The position numbers and the translations under genes were made by a program. A stretch of 64,000 nt of DNA from Faucicola osloensis_D (lineage in GTDB: Bacteria > Pseudomonadota > Gammaproteobacteria > Pseudomonadales > Moraxellaceae): NCBI GenBank assembly GCA_020041925.1, contig CP083409.1. The stretch is one strand, 5' to 3'. The notes beneath the pieces were generated by a model that was not told the DNA's origin, did no database searches, and saw only the letters and a list, made by a program, of their open reading frames with translations. Below, in pieces: positions 1-6,721 of the stretch. How positions within the stretch are numbered: position 1 is the first letter of the stretch; each line of letters begins with the position of its first letter.

Positions 1-1017
1 GGTTACTGTAGGATTGATGTGCTGTGACGATGCTATGGCAATGTTCGCTGATACGGCAAGGTCAGTATTAGCCACCAAACCAATCGCTATCAAAACAATA
101 TCCGCTTCAAAGGTTTGTGATTGCTTATCCCTGTCAAACGAGATGGTCACGGTTGCATTATCGTTTGTATTGATATTTGTAGTAATATTTTTATTAAGGT
201 TTGTCGTGATACTGGTGATATCAGTGCCTAAATAAAATGTCACCCCTGACTGAGTCAAAGCGTCTTGTAGCATGATGCCTGCCTGGCTAGGAAGCTGCTG
301 AGCCAGTGGACGTGCCGCTTTATCAAACACTGCCACTGTGATGTCAGCGGTCTGGTTACCGGTATTTTGACCAATCAAATCATTGGCAAATTCACAACCA
401 ATCAACCCTGCACCAATAATCGCTACCTTAACCGGCGCTGATTTTTGAGATTTTAGGGTGTTTAGGCGCTGCTGAAAGCTTTTGTACTCATCTAGATGAT
501 TAACAGCAAAAATGGTTTGATGATTGACAGCTAGATTGGGTAACAGTCTAGAATGCGCGCCTGTCGCCAATACCAAATCTCGATATGCAAGCGTTGTTTG
601 AGAAGCTTCATTGACTAACGAGCGAACCACAATAACTTGTTCAGCGGCATTAATATCGGTGACTTGATGAAAATTTAATAGGGTTAGGTTTAACGTTTCT
701 GCCATTTTTGCCGCGCTTGCATTAGCGATGGAATCGGCAAGTTTGTTTTGCGCATAGGCATTTGACAAGGTTGGTTTAGCGTAGCTATCACCACTGTCTT
801 GGCACACCATCACGATAGGCAAGCTAGTCGTTAGCTTTCTGAGCTCACGCGCTAGCGTATAGCCCGCCATCCCTGAGCCAATAATAATCACAGGTTGTGG
901 TTCTGTATTTGACAGTTGCGCAATAGGCGCGCCATTTGAACTGATACTGTCTAAGCTTATACTATTGTCACTGGCAGTATCGACACTCGCACTATTGACA
1001 TTGTTAGTTGATTGCAT
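1..1017 (-). CDS. rubB: Rubredoxin-NAD(+) reductase (FAD-dependent), 3' part beyond window
   Basis: Reverse-strand translation from the ATG at 1017 runs open to the left edge, so the C-terminus is missing. After about 45 Ser/Asn-rich residues comes an FAD-binding start (PVIIIGSGMAGYTLARELR), then an ATGAHSRLLPN segment and a second dinucleotide fold (VAIIGAGLIGCEFANDL). These are the landmarks of pyridine nucleotide-disulfide reductase-fold ferredoxin/rubredoxin reductases. Such enzymes pass electrons from NAD(P)H through FAD to rubredoxin, for alkane hydroxylation or oxidative-stress reductases. The gene lies 21 bp downstream of rubA on the same strand, which fixes the assignment and suggests one transcript. 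The polar N-terminal extension is unusual, since the family normally starts near the Rossmann motif. No alternative start nearer that motif is obvious. Confidence 0.85.
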   Translation of the reverse strand, partial: MQSTNNVNSASVDTASDNSISLDSISSNGAPIAQLSNTEPQPVIIIGSGMAGYTLARELRKLTTSLPIVMVCQDSGDSYAKPTLSNAYAQNKLADSIANASAAKMAETLNLTLLNFHQVTDINAAEQVIVVRSLVNEASQTTLAYRDLVLATGAHSRLLPNLAVNHQTIFAVNHLDEYKSFQQRLNTLKSQKSAPVKVAIIGAGLIGCEFANDLIGQNTGNQTADITVAVFDKAARPLAQQLPSQAGIMLQDALTQSGVTFYLGTDITSITTNLNKNITTNINTNDNATVTISFDRDKQSQTFEADIVLIAIGLVANTDLAVSANIAIASSQHINPTVT

Positions 1018-1038
1018 GATAAAACCCTATTATATTTA

Positions 1039-1203
1039 TTATAGTTCAATCATTTCAAAGTCCACTTTACCAACCCCACATTCAGGGCAAGTCCAGTCTT
1101 CGGGAATATCTTCCCATCGTGTACCCGGAAGGATGCCTTCTTCTGGGCAGCCCAGTGCCTCATCATACACCCAACCACACACGATACATTGATATTTTTT
1201 CAT
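1039..1203 (-). CDS. rubA: Rubredoxin
   Basis: This 54-residue reverse-strand protein starts MKKYQCIVCGWVYDEALG and contains a second metal knuckle CPECGVGKVDF. The two CxxC pairs (C6/C9 and C39/C42) bind a single iron. The length and the conserved Trp/Tyr/Pro/Phe core match classical rubredoxins. It carries single electrons from RubB to an acceptor such as an alkane hydroxylase or a diiron protein; no such acceptor gene lies in this window. It precedes rubB by 21 bp and is probably cotranscribed with it. The start is the only ATG compatible with the family. Confidence 0.95.
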   Translation of the reverse strand: MKKYQCIVCGWVYDEALGCPEEGILPGTRWEDIPEDWTCPECGVGKVDFEMIEL

Positions 1204-1486
1204 TGGTAACTTTCCCTATATTAGTGGTAACTTTTGCTATTGAAGATAAGGATAAAAATTGCAATTACAATGCCGAGCAGTATGTTAACCATGCAAAACT
1301 TACGCAATCACCTAAAAATTTAACTTGCGATAGTTTACAAGTATGCACTGAAACAAGCAAGCCAATGACAGGCAACATTCAAGCCCATACCGCAAATTTT
1401 TAAATCAGTTCGCCCAAGTCTAGCCTATTAATCATGACTAAGGTAAAGGCTTAACGCCATCTATGACGCTGATTGGCTCAGCAGGA

Positions 1487-1523
1487 AAAAATTGCTAGAA
1501 TGAGGCATGCTTTAGCAATTTTT
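1487..1523. terminator. Hairpin with A/T flanks in the apt leader
   Basis: Arms aaaaattgcta and tagcaattttt pair perfectly over 11 bp around a 15-nt loop and end in a T-run, as in an intrinsic terminator. It lies between two divergent gene starts rather than after a gene. It could be an attenuator-like element in the apt leader or the end of an unrecognised short transcript. Confidence 0.4.
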
Positions 1524-1563
1524 ACTTAATTCTTACTTAATACTTAATTTTACTTAACACTTA
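1521..1563. repeat. TACTTAA tandem-like repeats before apt
   Basis: The heptamer TACTTAA occurs about four times in 43 bp, at spacings of 7 to 11 bp, directly upstream of the apt start. The repetition resembles the short direct duplications seen at many other gene borders in this window. Confidence 0.5.
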
Positions 1564-1587
1564 TTTTTTCTGAACTCGGTCAATCCT

Positions 1588-2124
1588 ATGCAATCAACTA
1601 TCTCCCCTGATTCACCACACCCATTTTGGCAAATCATCAGAGTGGTACCTGATTTTCCCAAACAAGGCATTGCGTTTTATGATATCACGCCATTATTGCG
1701 CGCTCACGTCAATGCGGTAATTGATGCGTTACTGGCAGTGATACCACAGCCAGTATTTGATGCGGTTGATTGTTTTGGCGCCATTGAAGCACGGGGGTTT
1801 ATCTTTGCCAGCCTGTTAGCAGGTCGAACAGGCAAAGGTATGGTATTGGTACGCAAAGAAGGCAAGCTGCCACCGCCTGTGGCGAAAAAAAGCTATGCGC
1901 TAGAATATGGTACCGATACGCTAGAAATGCAGGCGGGACTTACGCCCGCGAATGTGTTGTTGGTGGACGATATATTGGCGACAGGCGGTACTTTGAGCGC
2001 TGCGGTGGGACTTTGTGAAGCCGCAGGACATCAAGTGTTAGGCGCACTTGTGTTACTTGATTTGGTGAATTTGCATCAACCGCTTGCTATACCACTTTAT
2101 ACTGTGTTGCAAGCTAAAGGTTAG
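1588..2124 (+). CDS. apt: Adenine phosphoribosyltransferase
   Basis: This enzyme converts adenine plus PRPP to AMP and pyrophosphate in purine salvage, in the cytoplasm. The 178-residue protein has the type I PRTase layout: an N-terminal region with VVPDFPKQGIAFYDITPLL, a central FGAIEARGFIFAS, the LVRKEGKLP flexible loop, and the PRPP-binding motif VLLVDDILATGGT near residues 128-140. The length is typical of bacterial Apt. It is a single-gene unit, divergent from rubA and convergent with tal, and ends at a strong inverted repeat. Only the GPRTase/xanthine PRTase families are realistic alternatives, and the IEARGF and VRKEGKLP motifs favour Apt. Confidence 0.95.
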   Translation: MQSTISPDSPHPFWQIIRVVPDFPKQGIAFYDITPLLRAHVNAVIDALLAVIPQPVFDAVDCFGAIEARGFIFASLLAGRTGKGMVLVRKEGKLPPPVAKKSYALEYGTDTLEMQAGLTPANVLLVDDILATGGTLSAAVGLCEAAGHQVLGALVLLDLVNLHQPLAIPLYTVLQAKG

Positions 2125-2137
2125 TGGGACGGCATGG

Positions 2138-2168
2138 GGCTAATCATGATTAAAGGACATGATTAGCC
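2138..2168. terminator. Hairpin between convergent apt and tal
   Basis: An 11-bp perfect stem (ggctaatcatg / catgattagcc) with a 9-nt loop sits 14 bp after the apt stop. There is no long T-run on either side, so termination efficiency is uncertain. It probably serves apt. Confidence 0.5.
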
Positions 2169-2179
2169 GCTAACAAAAA

Positions 2180-2254
2180 TTTAATGAACCAAGCTTTATT
2201 CATCAAAGTTTTAATGAATAAAGCTTTAATTAACAAAGCTTAGTTAACCAAGCC
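2180..2254. repeat. 15-bp x5 degenerate direct repeat across the tal stop codon
   Basis: Five head-to-tail units of about 15 bp begin at 2180, 2195, 2210, 2225 and 2240, for example TTTAATGAACCAAGC, TTTAATGAATAAAGC and TTTAATTAACAAAGC. The last unit contains the reverse-strand stop codon of tal (2240-2242) and the end of its coding sequence, so the array appears to have grown from the gene end outward. Confidence 0.8.
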
Positions 2255-3178
2255 TCTCAAGGTTTGCTCTAACGCTTCTCTAGCTTGGATAAAGCCTTCA
2301 ATACCAGCAGATAATAATTCTTGGCTGATAGGATCAAGCGCATGTTGCTCAGCAAATTGGGTCTCATCGAGGGTTTGTTTTTTGAGGTCAATAAATTTCA
2401 TGTCTGGGAATAGCTGACGCTCGACTTTGACGTCCATCGTGGCAAGTTGGTCTAGCAAATCAGGCGCAATCGTTAATAAATCACAACCTGCCAATGCTAA
2501 TATTTGCTCAATGCTGCGAAAGCTCGCGCCCATGATTTGGGTGGTATAGCCATGCTGTTTGAAGTAATGATAGATAGTTTTGACTGAGCTCACGCCTTTA
2601 TCACGGCTGATTTCGATGCTATCGAGTCCTTCATCTTTTTTCTGCCAATCCAAAATCCGTCCGACAAATGGCGAAATCAAGGTAACATCGGCATCGGCAC
2701 AGGCTTTAGCTTGGTGCAAGCCAAATAGCAGCGTCACGTTACAATGGATACCTTGTTGCTCTAGTGCTTTGGCGGCTTGAATGCCTTCCCAGGTGCCAGC
2801 GATTTTGATGAGTACGCGTTTCTTATCAATCCCAGCGGCTTCATAGGCTTTGATAAATTGCTGCGCTTTGACAATGGTGCCATCGGTATCATAAGACAAC
2901 CTTGCATCCACTTCGGTGGAAACACGACCATCAATCAGTTTTAAAATTTCGGTGCCGATATAAATGGTGAGATCATCAATCACCGCATCGATATCATTGG
3001 GGTATTTTTTTAATGTCTCAATCAAAATAGGCTGCATTTGTGGCGCTGACAATGCCTTGGTAATCAAGCTTGGGTTGGTGGTCGCATCGACTGGTTTTAA
3101 GCGGGCAATCGCCTGCAAATCCCCAGTATCTGCCACAATGGTTGTCATCATTTTTAGTTGGTTTAAGCTGCTAGTCAT
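2240..3178 (-). CDS. tal: Transaldolase
   Basis: Transaldolase moves a dihydroxyacetone unit from sedoheptulose-7-phosphate to glyceraldehyde-3-phosphate in the non-oxidative pentose phosphate pathway. The 312-residue protein starts MTSSLNQLKMMTTIVADTGD, has the DATTNPSLI motif at 31-39, and has the Schiff-base lysine in RVLIKIAGTWEG (K125, matching K132 of E. coli TalB). The CNVTLLF and SPFVGRILDW segments that complete the barrel follow. The length matches the TalB class rather than the short TalC/FSA class. It is monocistronic, transcribed toward apt. The 3' end lies inside a fivefold 15-bp direct repeat, so the last few residues may be a recent addition. Confidence 0.96.
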   Translation of the reverse strand: MTSSLNQLKMMTTIVADTGDLQAIARLKPVDATTNPSLITKALSAPQMQPILIETLKKYPNDIDAVIDDLTIYIGTEILKLIDGRVSTEVDARLSYDTDGTIVKAQQFIKAYEAAGIDKKRVLIKIAGTWEGIQAAKALEQQGIHCNVTLLFGLHQAKACADADVTLISPFVGRILDWQKKDEGLDSIEISRDKGVSSVKTIYHYFKQHGYTTQIMGASFRSIEQILALAGCDLLTIAPDLLDQLATMDVKVERQLFPDMKFIDLKKQTLDETQFAEQHALDPISQELLSAGIEGFIQAREALEQTLRGLVN

Positions 3179-3585
3179 GTACTTTCCTAAATGTCAAATT
3201 GCTGCATGTCACTGATAACCTATCACGGACAAAATAGTATGGTTTCATTCAATGTTGTTTAACCTATGTCAAAAGCTATCACAAACATTGTGACAATCGC
3301 TAGTTTTTTTTCTATTTTGCAAGTATTTGTTAAGCATCAAGCAGAAAAATCCAATTTTTTTTAGGGTATGCCAAAAATATTATCTCTATATCACTATTTG
3401 TGATGAAAAAGCGCTGAGCGAAACTCGATTAACAGGCGTGATTTGTGCTAGTATTAGGCAATTTCTGCTATAAAGCCATTTGGTAACTTTGTATATTTCA
3501 AGGTATATTTCAAGCTAGGCTGCCTGTGATTTATGACCCTCAATCCTATCGCGCAGGTCAGTGTTGACTGTTGAGTTGTAATTTT
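3179..3585. other. Intergenic region tal/pheA
   Basis: About 400 bp of AT-rich DNA between divergent tal and pheA, with no plausible gene. It contains long T-runs near 3300-3365 and an exact 12-bp tandem duplication at 3491-3514. Promoters for both genes must lie here. No strong -35/-10 pair with 16-18 bp spacing was found by eye. Confidence 0.4.
3491..3514. repeat. Exact 12-bp tandem duplication in the pheA leader
   Basis: GTATATTTCAAG occurs twice head to tail without a mismatch, about 70 bp before the pheA start. An exact 12-mer duplication implies a young event. Confidence 0.85.
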
Positions 3586-4686
3586 ATGAATGAACAAACG
3601 ATGAGCAATGATGAATTAATTGGACTTCGCCAAAAAATTGATGAAGTGGATGAAAAAATCCAGCGATTAATCAACGAGCGAGCAGGCTATGCGGTGCAAG
3701 TAGCCAAAGCCAAAAAGACGCAAGAGGACAATCCGATTTTTTATCGCCCAGAGCGAGAAGCGCAGGTACTAAAAAAAGTGATGGCGCGTAATGTGGGTCC
3801 ACTCCCTGCCGATAAAATGGCACGTTTATTCCGCGAAATTATGTCAGTATGTTTAGACTTAGAAGCGCCACAAAAAATTGCTTATCTGGGTCCTGCAGGT
3901 ACCTTTACCCACATGGCAGCGCTGAAGCATTTTGGTAAAGCCGCCACGACAGTGCCGCTATCGACGATTGCTGATGTGTTTCGTGAAGTCGAAGCCGGCT
4001 CTGCCATGTATGGCGTTGTCCCTGTAGAAAATTCCTCAGAAGGCGTGGTTAACCATACCCTTGATGGTTTTTTATCCTCCGATTTAAAAATCATTGGCGA
4101 GGTGGAATTACCGGTGCATCATCAATTTTTGGTGGGTGAGCATACCAAAGTGGGCGCGATTTCAAAAATTTATGCCCACAGCCAAGCGCTTGCCCAATGC
4201 CGCCAATGGCTAGATACCCATTATCCCAATGTCGAGCGTGTCGCAGTCTCTAGCAATGGTGAAGCGGCGCGGCGTATCAAAAATGAGTGGCACTCAGCCG
4301 CCATTGCAGGGGAAGTGGCAGCAAGCGAATATAATTTGCACAAACTATTTGAAAACATCGAAGATACCCCGTCCAATACCACACGTTTTTTAATCATTGG
4401 CCGCGAAGCAGTAGCGCCGTCAGGTCAAGATAAAACCTCGATTTTAGTGGCAGCCAAAGATCAGGCGGGCGCGCTGATTCAAATATTGCAGCCACTAGCT
4501 AAACATGGGGTGTCGATGACCAGTATCGAAACCCGCCCAGAGCGGCCAAACAAATGGGCTTATGTGTTCTTTATTGATATGCTCGGTCATATTGACGACG
4601 CCAATATGCAAGCCGCGCTCGCTGAGATTCGCCCGCAAGTCAAAGATTTACGGGTATTAGGCGCTTATCCAAAAGCGGTGATTTAA
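3586..4686 (+). CDS. pheA: Bifunctional chorismate mutase/prephenate dehydratase (P-protein)
   Basis: The protein converts chorismate to prephenate and then to phenylpyruvate, the committed path to phenylalanine. An AroQ-type chorismate mutase domain (LRQKIDEVDEKIQRLINER) fills about the first 95 residues. The prephenate dehydratase domain follows from IAYLGPAGTFTHMAAL. A C-terminal ACT domain starts near KTSILVAAKDQAGAL, with an IETRPERPNKW motif like the ESRP feedback site for phenylalanine. The ATG at 3586 was chosen over an upstream in-frame TTG at 3571 and an ATG at 3601; none has a clear Shine-Dalgarno sequence. It heads the cluster pheA-hisC-EamA-tyrA/aroA on one strand. Allosteric inhibition by phenylalanine is expected from the ACT domain. 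Confidence 0.95.
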   Translation: MNEQTMSNDELIGLRQKIDEVDEKIQRLINERAGYAVQVAKAKKTQEDNPIFYRPEREAQVLKKVMARNVGPLPADKMARLFREIMSVCLDLEAPQKIAYLGPAGTFTHMAALKHFGKAATTVPLSTIADVFREVEAGSAMYGVVPVENSSEGVVNHTLDGFLSSDLKIIGEVELPVHHQFLVGEHTKVGAISKIYAHSQALAQCRQWLDTHYPNVERVAVSSNGEAARRIKNEWHSAAIAGEVAASEYNLHKLFENIEDTPSNTTRFLIIGREAVAPSGQDKTSILVAAKDQAGALIQILQPLAKHGVSMTSIETRPERPNKWAYVFFIDMLGHIDDANMQAALAEIRPQVKDLRVLGAYPKAVI

Positions 4687-4740
4687 CCGTTTTTGGCAAT
4701 AAAATTTTATTAGTATCAATCATCAACTAAAGGTTTTGAT

Positions 4741-5826
4741 ATGACGATCCAATCGGTCAATCACAGTATTGAGCAGTTAAAAGCTTATGAAATGGATAAA
4801 TCCAATGAAGAGCTGACCCGTGAGTATGGCTTGGGTGACATCGTCAAATTGGCGAGCAATGAAAACCCAACCGGCTGCTCACCATACGTGACCTTGGCAA
4901 TCACGTCAAAACTGGGCGAATTATCGCGTTATCCCGATGGTGCAGGGCAAGGGCTTAAACAAGCCTTAGCCGATTTTTTGGGCTGCGAAACAAAACAAAT
5001 TGTGTTGGGTAATGGCTCTAATGAGTTACTCAATAACATTACCGCAAGCTTTACCAATGGTGATGATGTGATTGTGTATTCTCAATACGCGTTTTCGGAT
5101 TACGAATTGGCGTCTTTGGGTATTAGTGAGCGAACCCAACAAGTCGCTGCCAAAAATTTTGCTCATGATTTGCCTGCGATGCTTGAGACGGTCAATCAAA
5201 CTGCCAATTGTAAAATGGTGATTATCACCAATCCCAACAACCCCACAGGCACCGTGCTCGCCAAAGATGACTTGGTTAAATTCATCAAAAAAGTGCCATC
5301 GGAGGTGTTGGTGGTGATTGATGAAGCTTACATCGAATTTGTGCCAACGCTCAGCTGTGTAGATTTGACCCAAGAGTATGACAATGTCATTGTGCTACGT
5401 AGCTTTTCCAAAGCTTATGGACTGGCAGCCTTGCGCATTGGTTATGCAGTAAGCAGCGCAAGCATTGCTGAGATTTTAAATTATACGCGCCAGTCGTTTA
5501 ATACCAGTACGTTGGCGCATGCTGCCGCCACAGCGGCAATTAAAGACCAACATTTTATTAACCAATATTTGGCGTTTAACCATGAGCAAAAACAAGCCCT
5601 GTATGATGGCTTGGATAGCTTAGGTGTCGTCTATGTCAAATCGGCTACCAATTTTGTGATGGTTAATGTCGGCGATGGCATGGACATCTACCAAACATTG
5701 ATTGAGCAAGGCGTGGTGGTGCGACCGATGGTTGGGTACGGTCTGCCAGCCTGGATACGCGTGAGTGTGGGTTTGCCTGAAGAAATTAACCGTTTTTTAG
5801 ATACGTTGGCGCAGGTATTGAGCTAA
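4741..5826 (+). CDS. hisC: Histidinol-phosphate/aromatic aminotransferase
   Basis: This fold-type I PLP aminotransferase of 361 residues has the HisC signatures LASNENPTG, ITNPNNPTG (163-171), VVIDEAYIEF, and the PLP lysine in RSFSKAYGLAALRIGYA (K224). HisC converts imidazole-acetol phosphate to histidinol phosphate. The subgroup encoded beside pheA and tyrA often also transaminates phenylpyruvate, hydroxyphenylpyruvate or prephenate. The location between pheA and tyrA-aroA, with no other his gene in the window, makes an aromatic role likely; this is inference from context. It lies 54 bp after pheA and 4 bp before the exporter gene, which suggests one operon. Confidence 0.9.
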   Translation: MTIQSVNHSIEQLKAYEMDKSNEELTREYGLGDIVKLASNENPTGCSPYVTLAITSKLGELSRYPDGAGQGLKQALADFLGCETKQIVLGNGSNELLNNITASFTNGDDVIVYSQYAFSDYELASLGISERTQQVAAKNFAHDLPAMLETVNQTANCKMVIITNPNNPTGTVLAKDDLVKFIKKVPSEVLVVIDEAYIEFVPTLSCVDLTQEYDNVIVLRSFSKAYGLAALRIGYAVSSASIAEILNYTRQSFNTSTLAHAAATAAIKDQHFINQYLAFNHEQKQALYDGLDSLGVVYVKSATNFVMVNVGDGMDIYQTLIEQGVVVRPMVGYGLPAWIRVSVGLPEEINRFLDTLAQVLS

Positions 5827-5830
5827 GCCA

Positions 5831-6721
5831 ATGTTAGAAAAAAATCGTGAAGTATTTTGGCATTTTTTAGCGTTATTTGTGGTCATCGTTTGGGGAACAA
5901 CATTAGCAAGCACTAAGGTGCTGCTGGCGGATATGTCACCCATTCAGATTTTGCTGTATCGGTCGTTATTTGCCTATGGGTTATTGTTTGCCATGTCACC
6001 TAGACTGCAAACCTTTAGCAGTGTAAAAAACGAAGTGTTGTATTTTTTGTCGGGGCTGTGCGGTATTACCTTGTATTTTTTACTAGAAAACACCGCACTG
6101 CTGTATACCTATAGCAGTAATGCGGCGCTGTTAGTCACAGCATCCCCTTTGTTTACGGTGCTGATTGCCAGTTTTATCATTAAAACCCATGCCTTTAGCA
6201 AGTTGCTGTTGATTGCGTGTGTGATGGCATTGGTTGGCGTAGCATTAGTACTGGCTAATCAGCCGATGAGTTTAACCAATGGCATGCTGGGTAATATTTT
6301 AGCAATATTAAGTGGGTTGGCATGGTCATTTTTCGGCTTTGCTAACAGTGCCATTAAAGATGAACTGAACCCGATGGTACGCATGCGTAAAGTGTTTTTG
6401 TATGGCATAATCACCGCGTCGCTGTATATGCTTGTGACAGGTGAAGCCTTTATCAACCTTCACGCGTTTACGCCCATCAATCTGGCGAATTTGCTGTTTT
6501 TAGGTGGTATCGCTTCCGCTTTGTGTTTTGTGTTGTGGACCAATGCCAATAAGCATTTGGGCGTGGTAAAAACCTCGCTGTATATTTATTTTATTCCGCT
6601 CATTGCGGTATTGTTGGGTGTGGTTTTATTGGGTGAAACAATCACCAGCAGCACTATTTTGGGTGGGATTTTGATTGCGTTGGCAGTCTTTTTAGCAAAT
6701 TATAAAAAATCGGTAAGTTAA
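5831..6721 (+). CDS. EamA/DMT-family transporter
   Basis: This 296-residue membrane protein has two repeated EamA halves, about ten hydrophobic helices in all, starting VVIVWGTTLASTKVLL and ending in a short basic tail. Members of the drug/metabolite transporter superfamily export amino acids or other small metabolites across the inner membrane. It sits between hisC (4-bp gap) and tyrA-aroA (the genes abut) within the aromatic operon. Export of an aromatic amino acid or intermediate is an attractive guess from context, but the substrate cannot be read from the sequence. Confidence 0.85.
   Translation: MLEKNREVFWHFLALFVVIVWGTTLASTKVLLADMSPIQILLYRSLFAYGLLFAMSPRLQTFSSVKNEVLYFLSGLCGITLYFLLENTALLYTYSSNAALLVTASPLFTVLIASFIIKTHAFSKLLLIACVMALVGVALVLANQPMSLTNGMLGNILAILSGLAWSFFGFANSAIKDELNPMVRMRKVFLYGIITASLYMLVTGEAFINLHAFTPINLANLLFLGGIASALCFVLWTNANKHLGVVKTSLYIYFIPLIAVLLGVVLLGETITSSTILGGILIALAVFLANYKKSVS

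Larger units (their letters stand above)
1204..1587. other. Divergent intergenic region rubA/apt
   Basis: No convincing gene is present in this 384-bp AT-rich spacer between divergent rubA and apt. It holds an 11-bp perfect inverted repeat (1487-1497 with 1513-1523, 15-nt loop) with an A-run on one side and a T-run on the other. This is followed at once by several copies of TACTTAA (1521-1563). Promoters for both genes should lie here, but none stands out. Confidence 0.5.

Noticed and set aside
2180..2254. CRISPR-like array near tal and at other repeat arrays
   Set aside because: Units are 14-17 bp with no spacers and no cas genes nearby, so these are simple tandem duplications.
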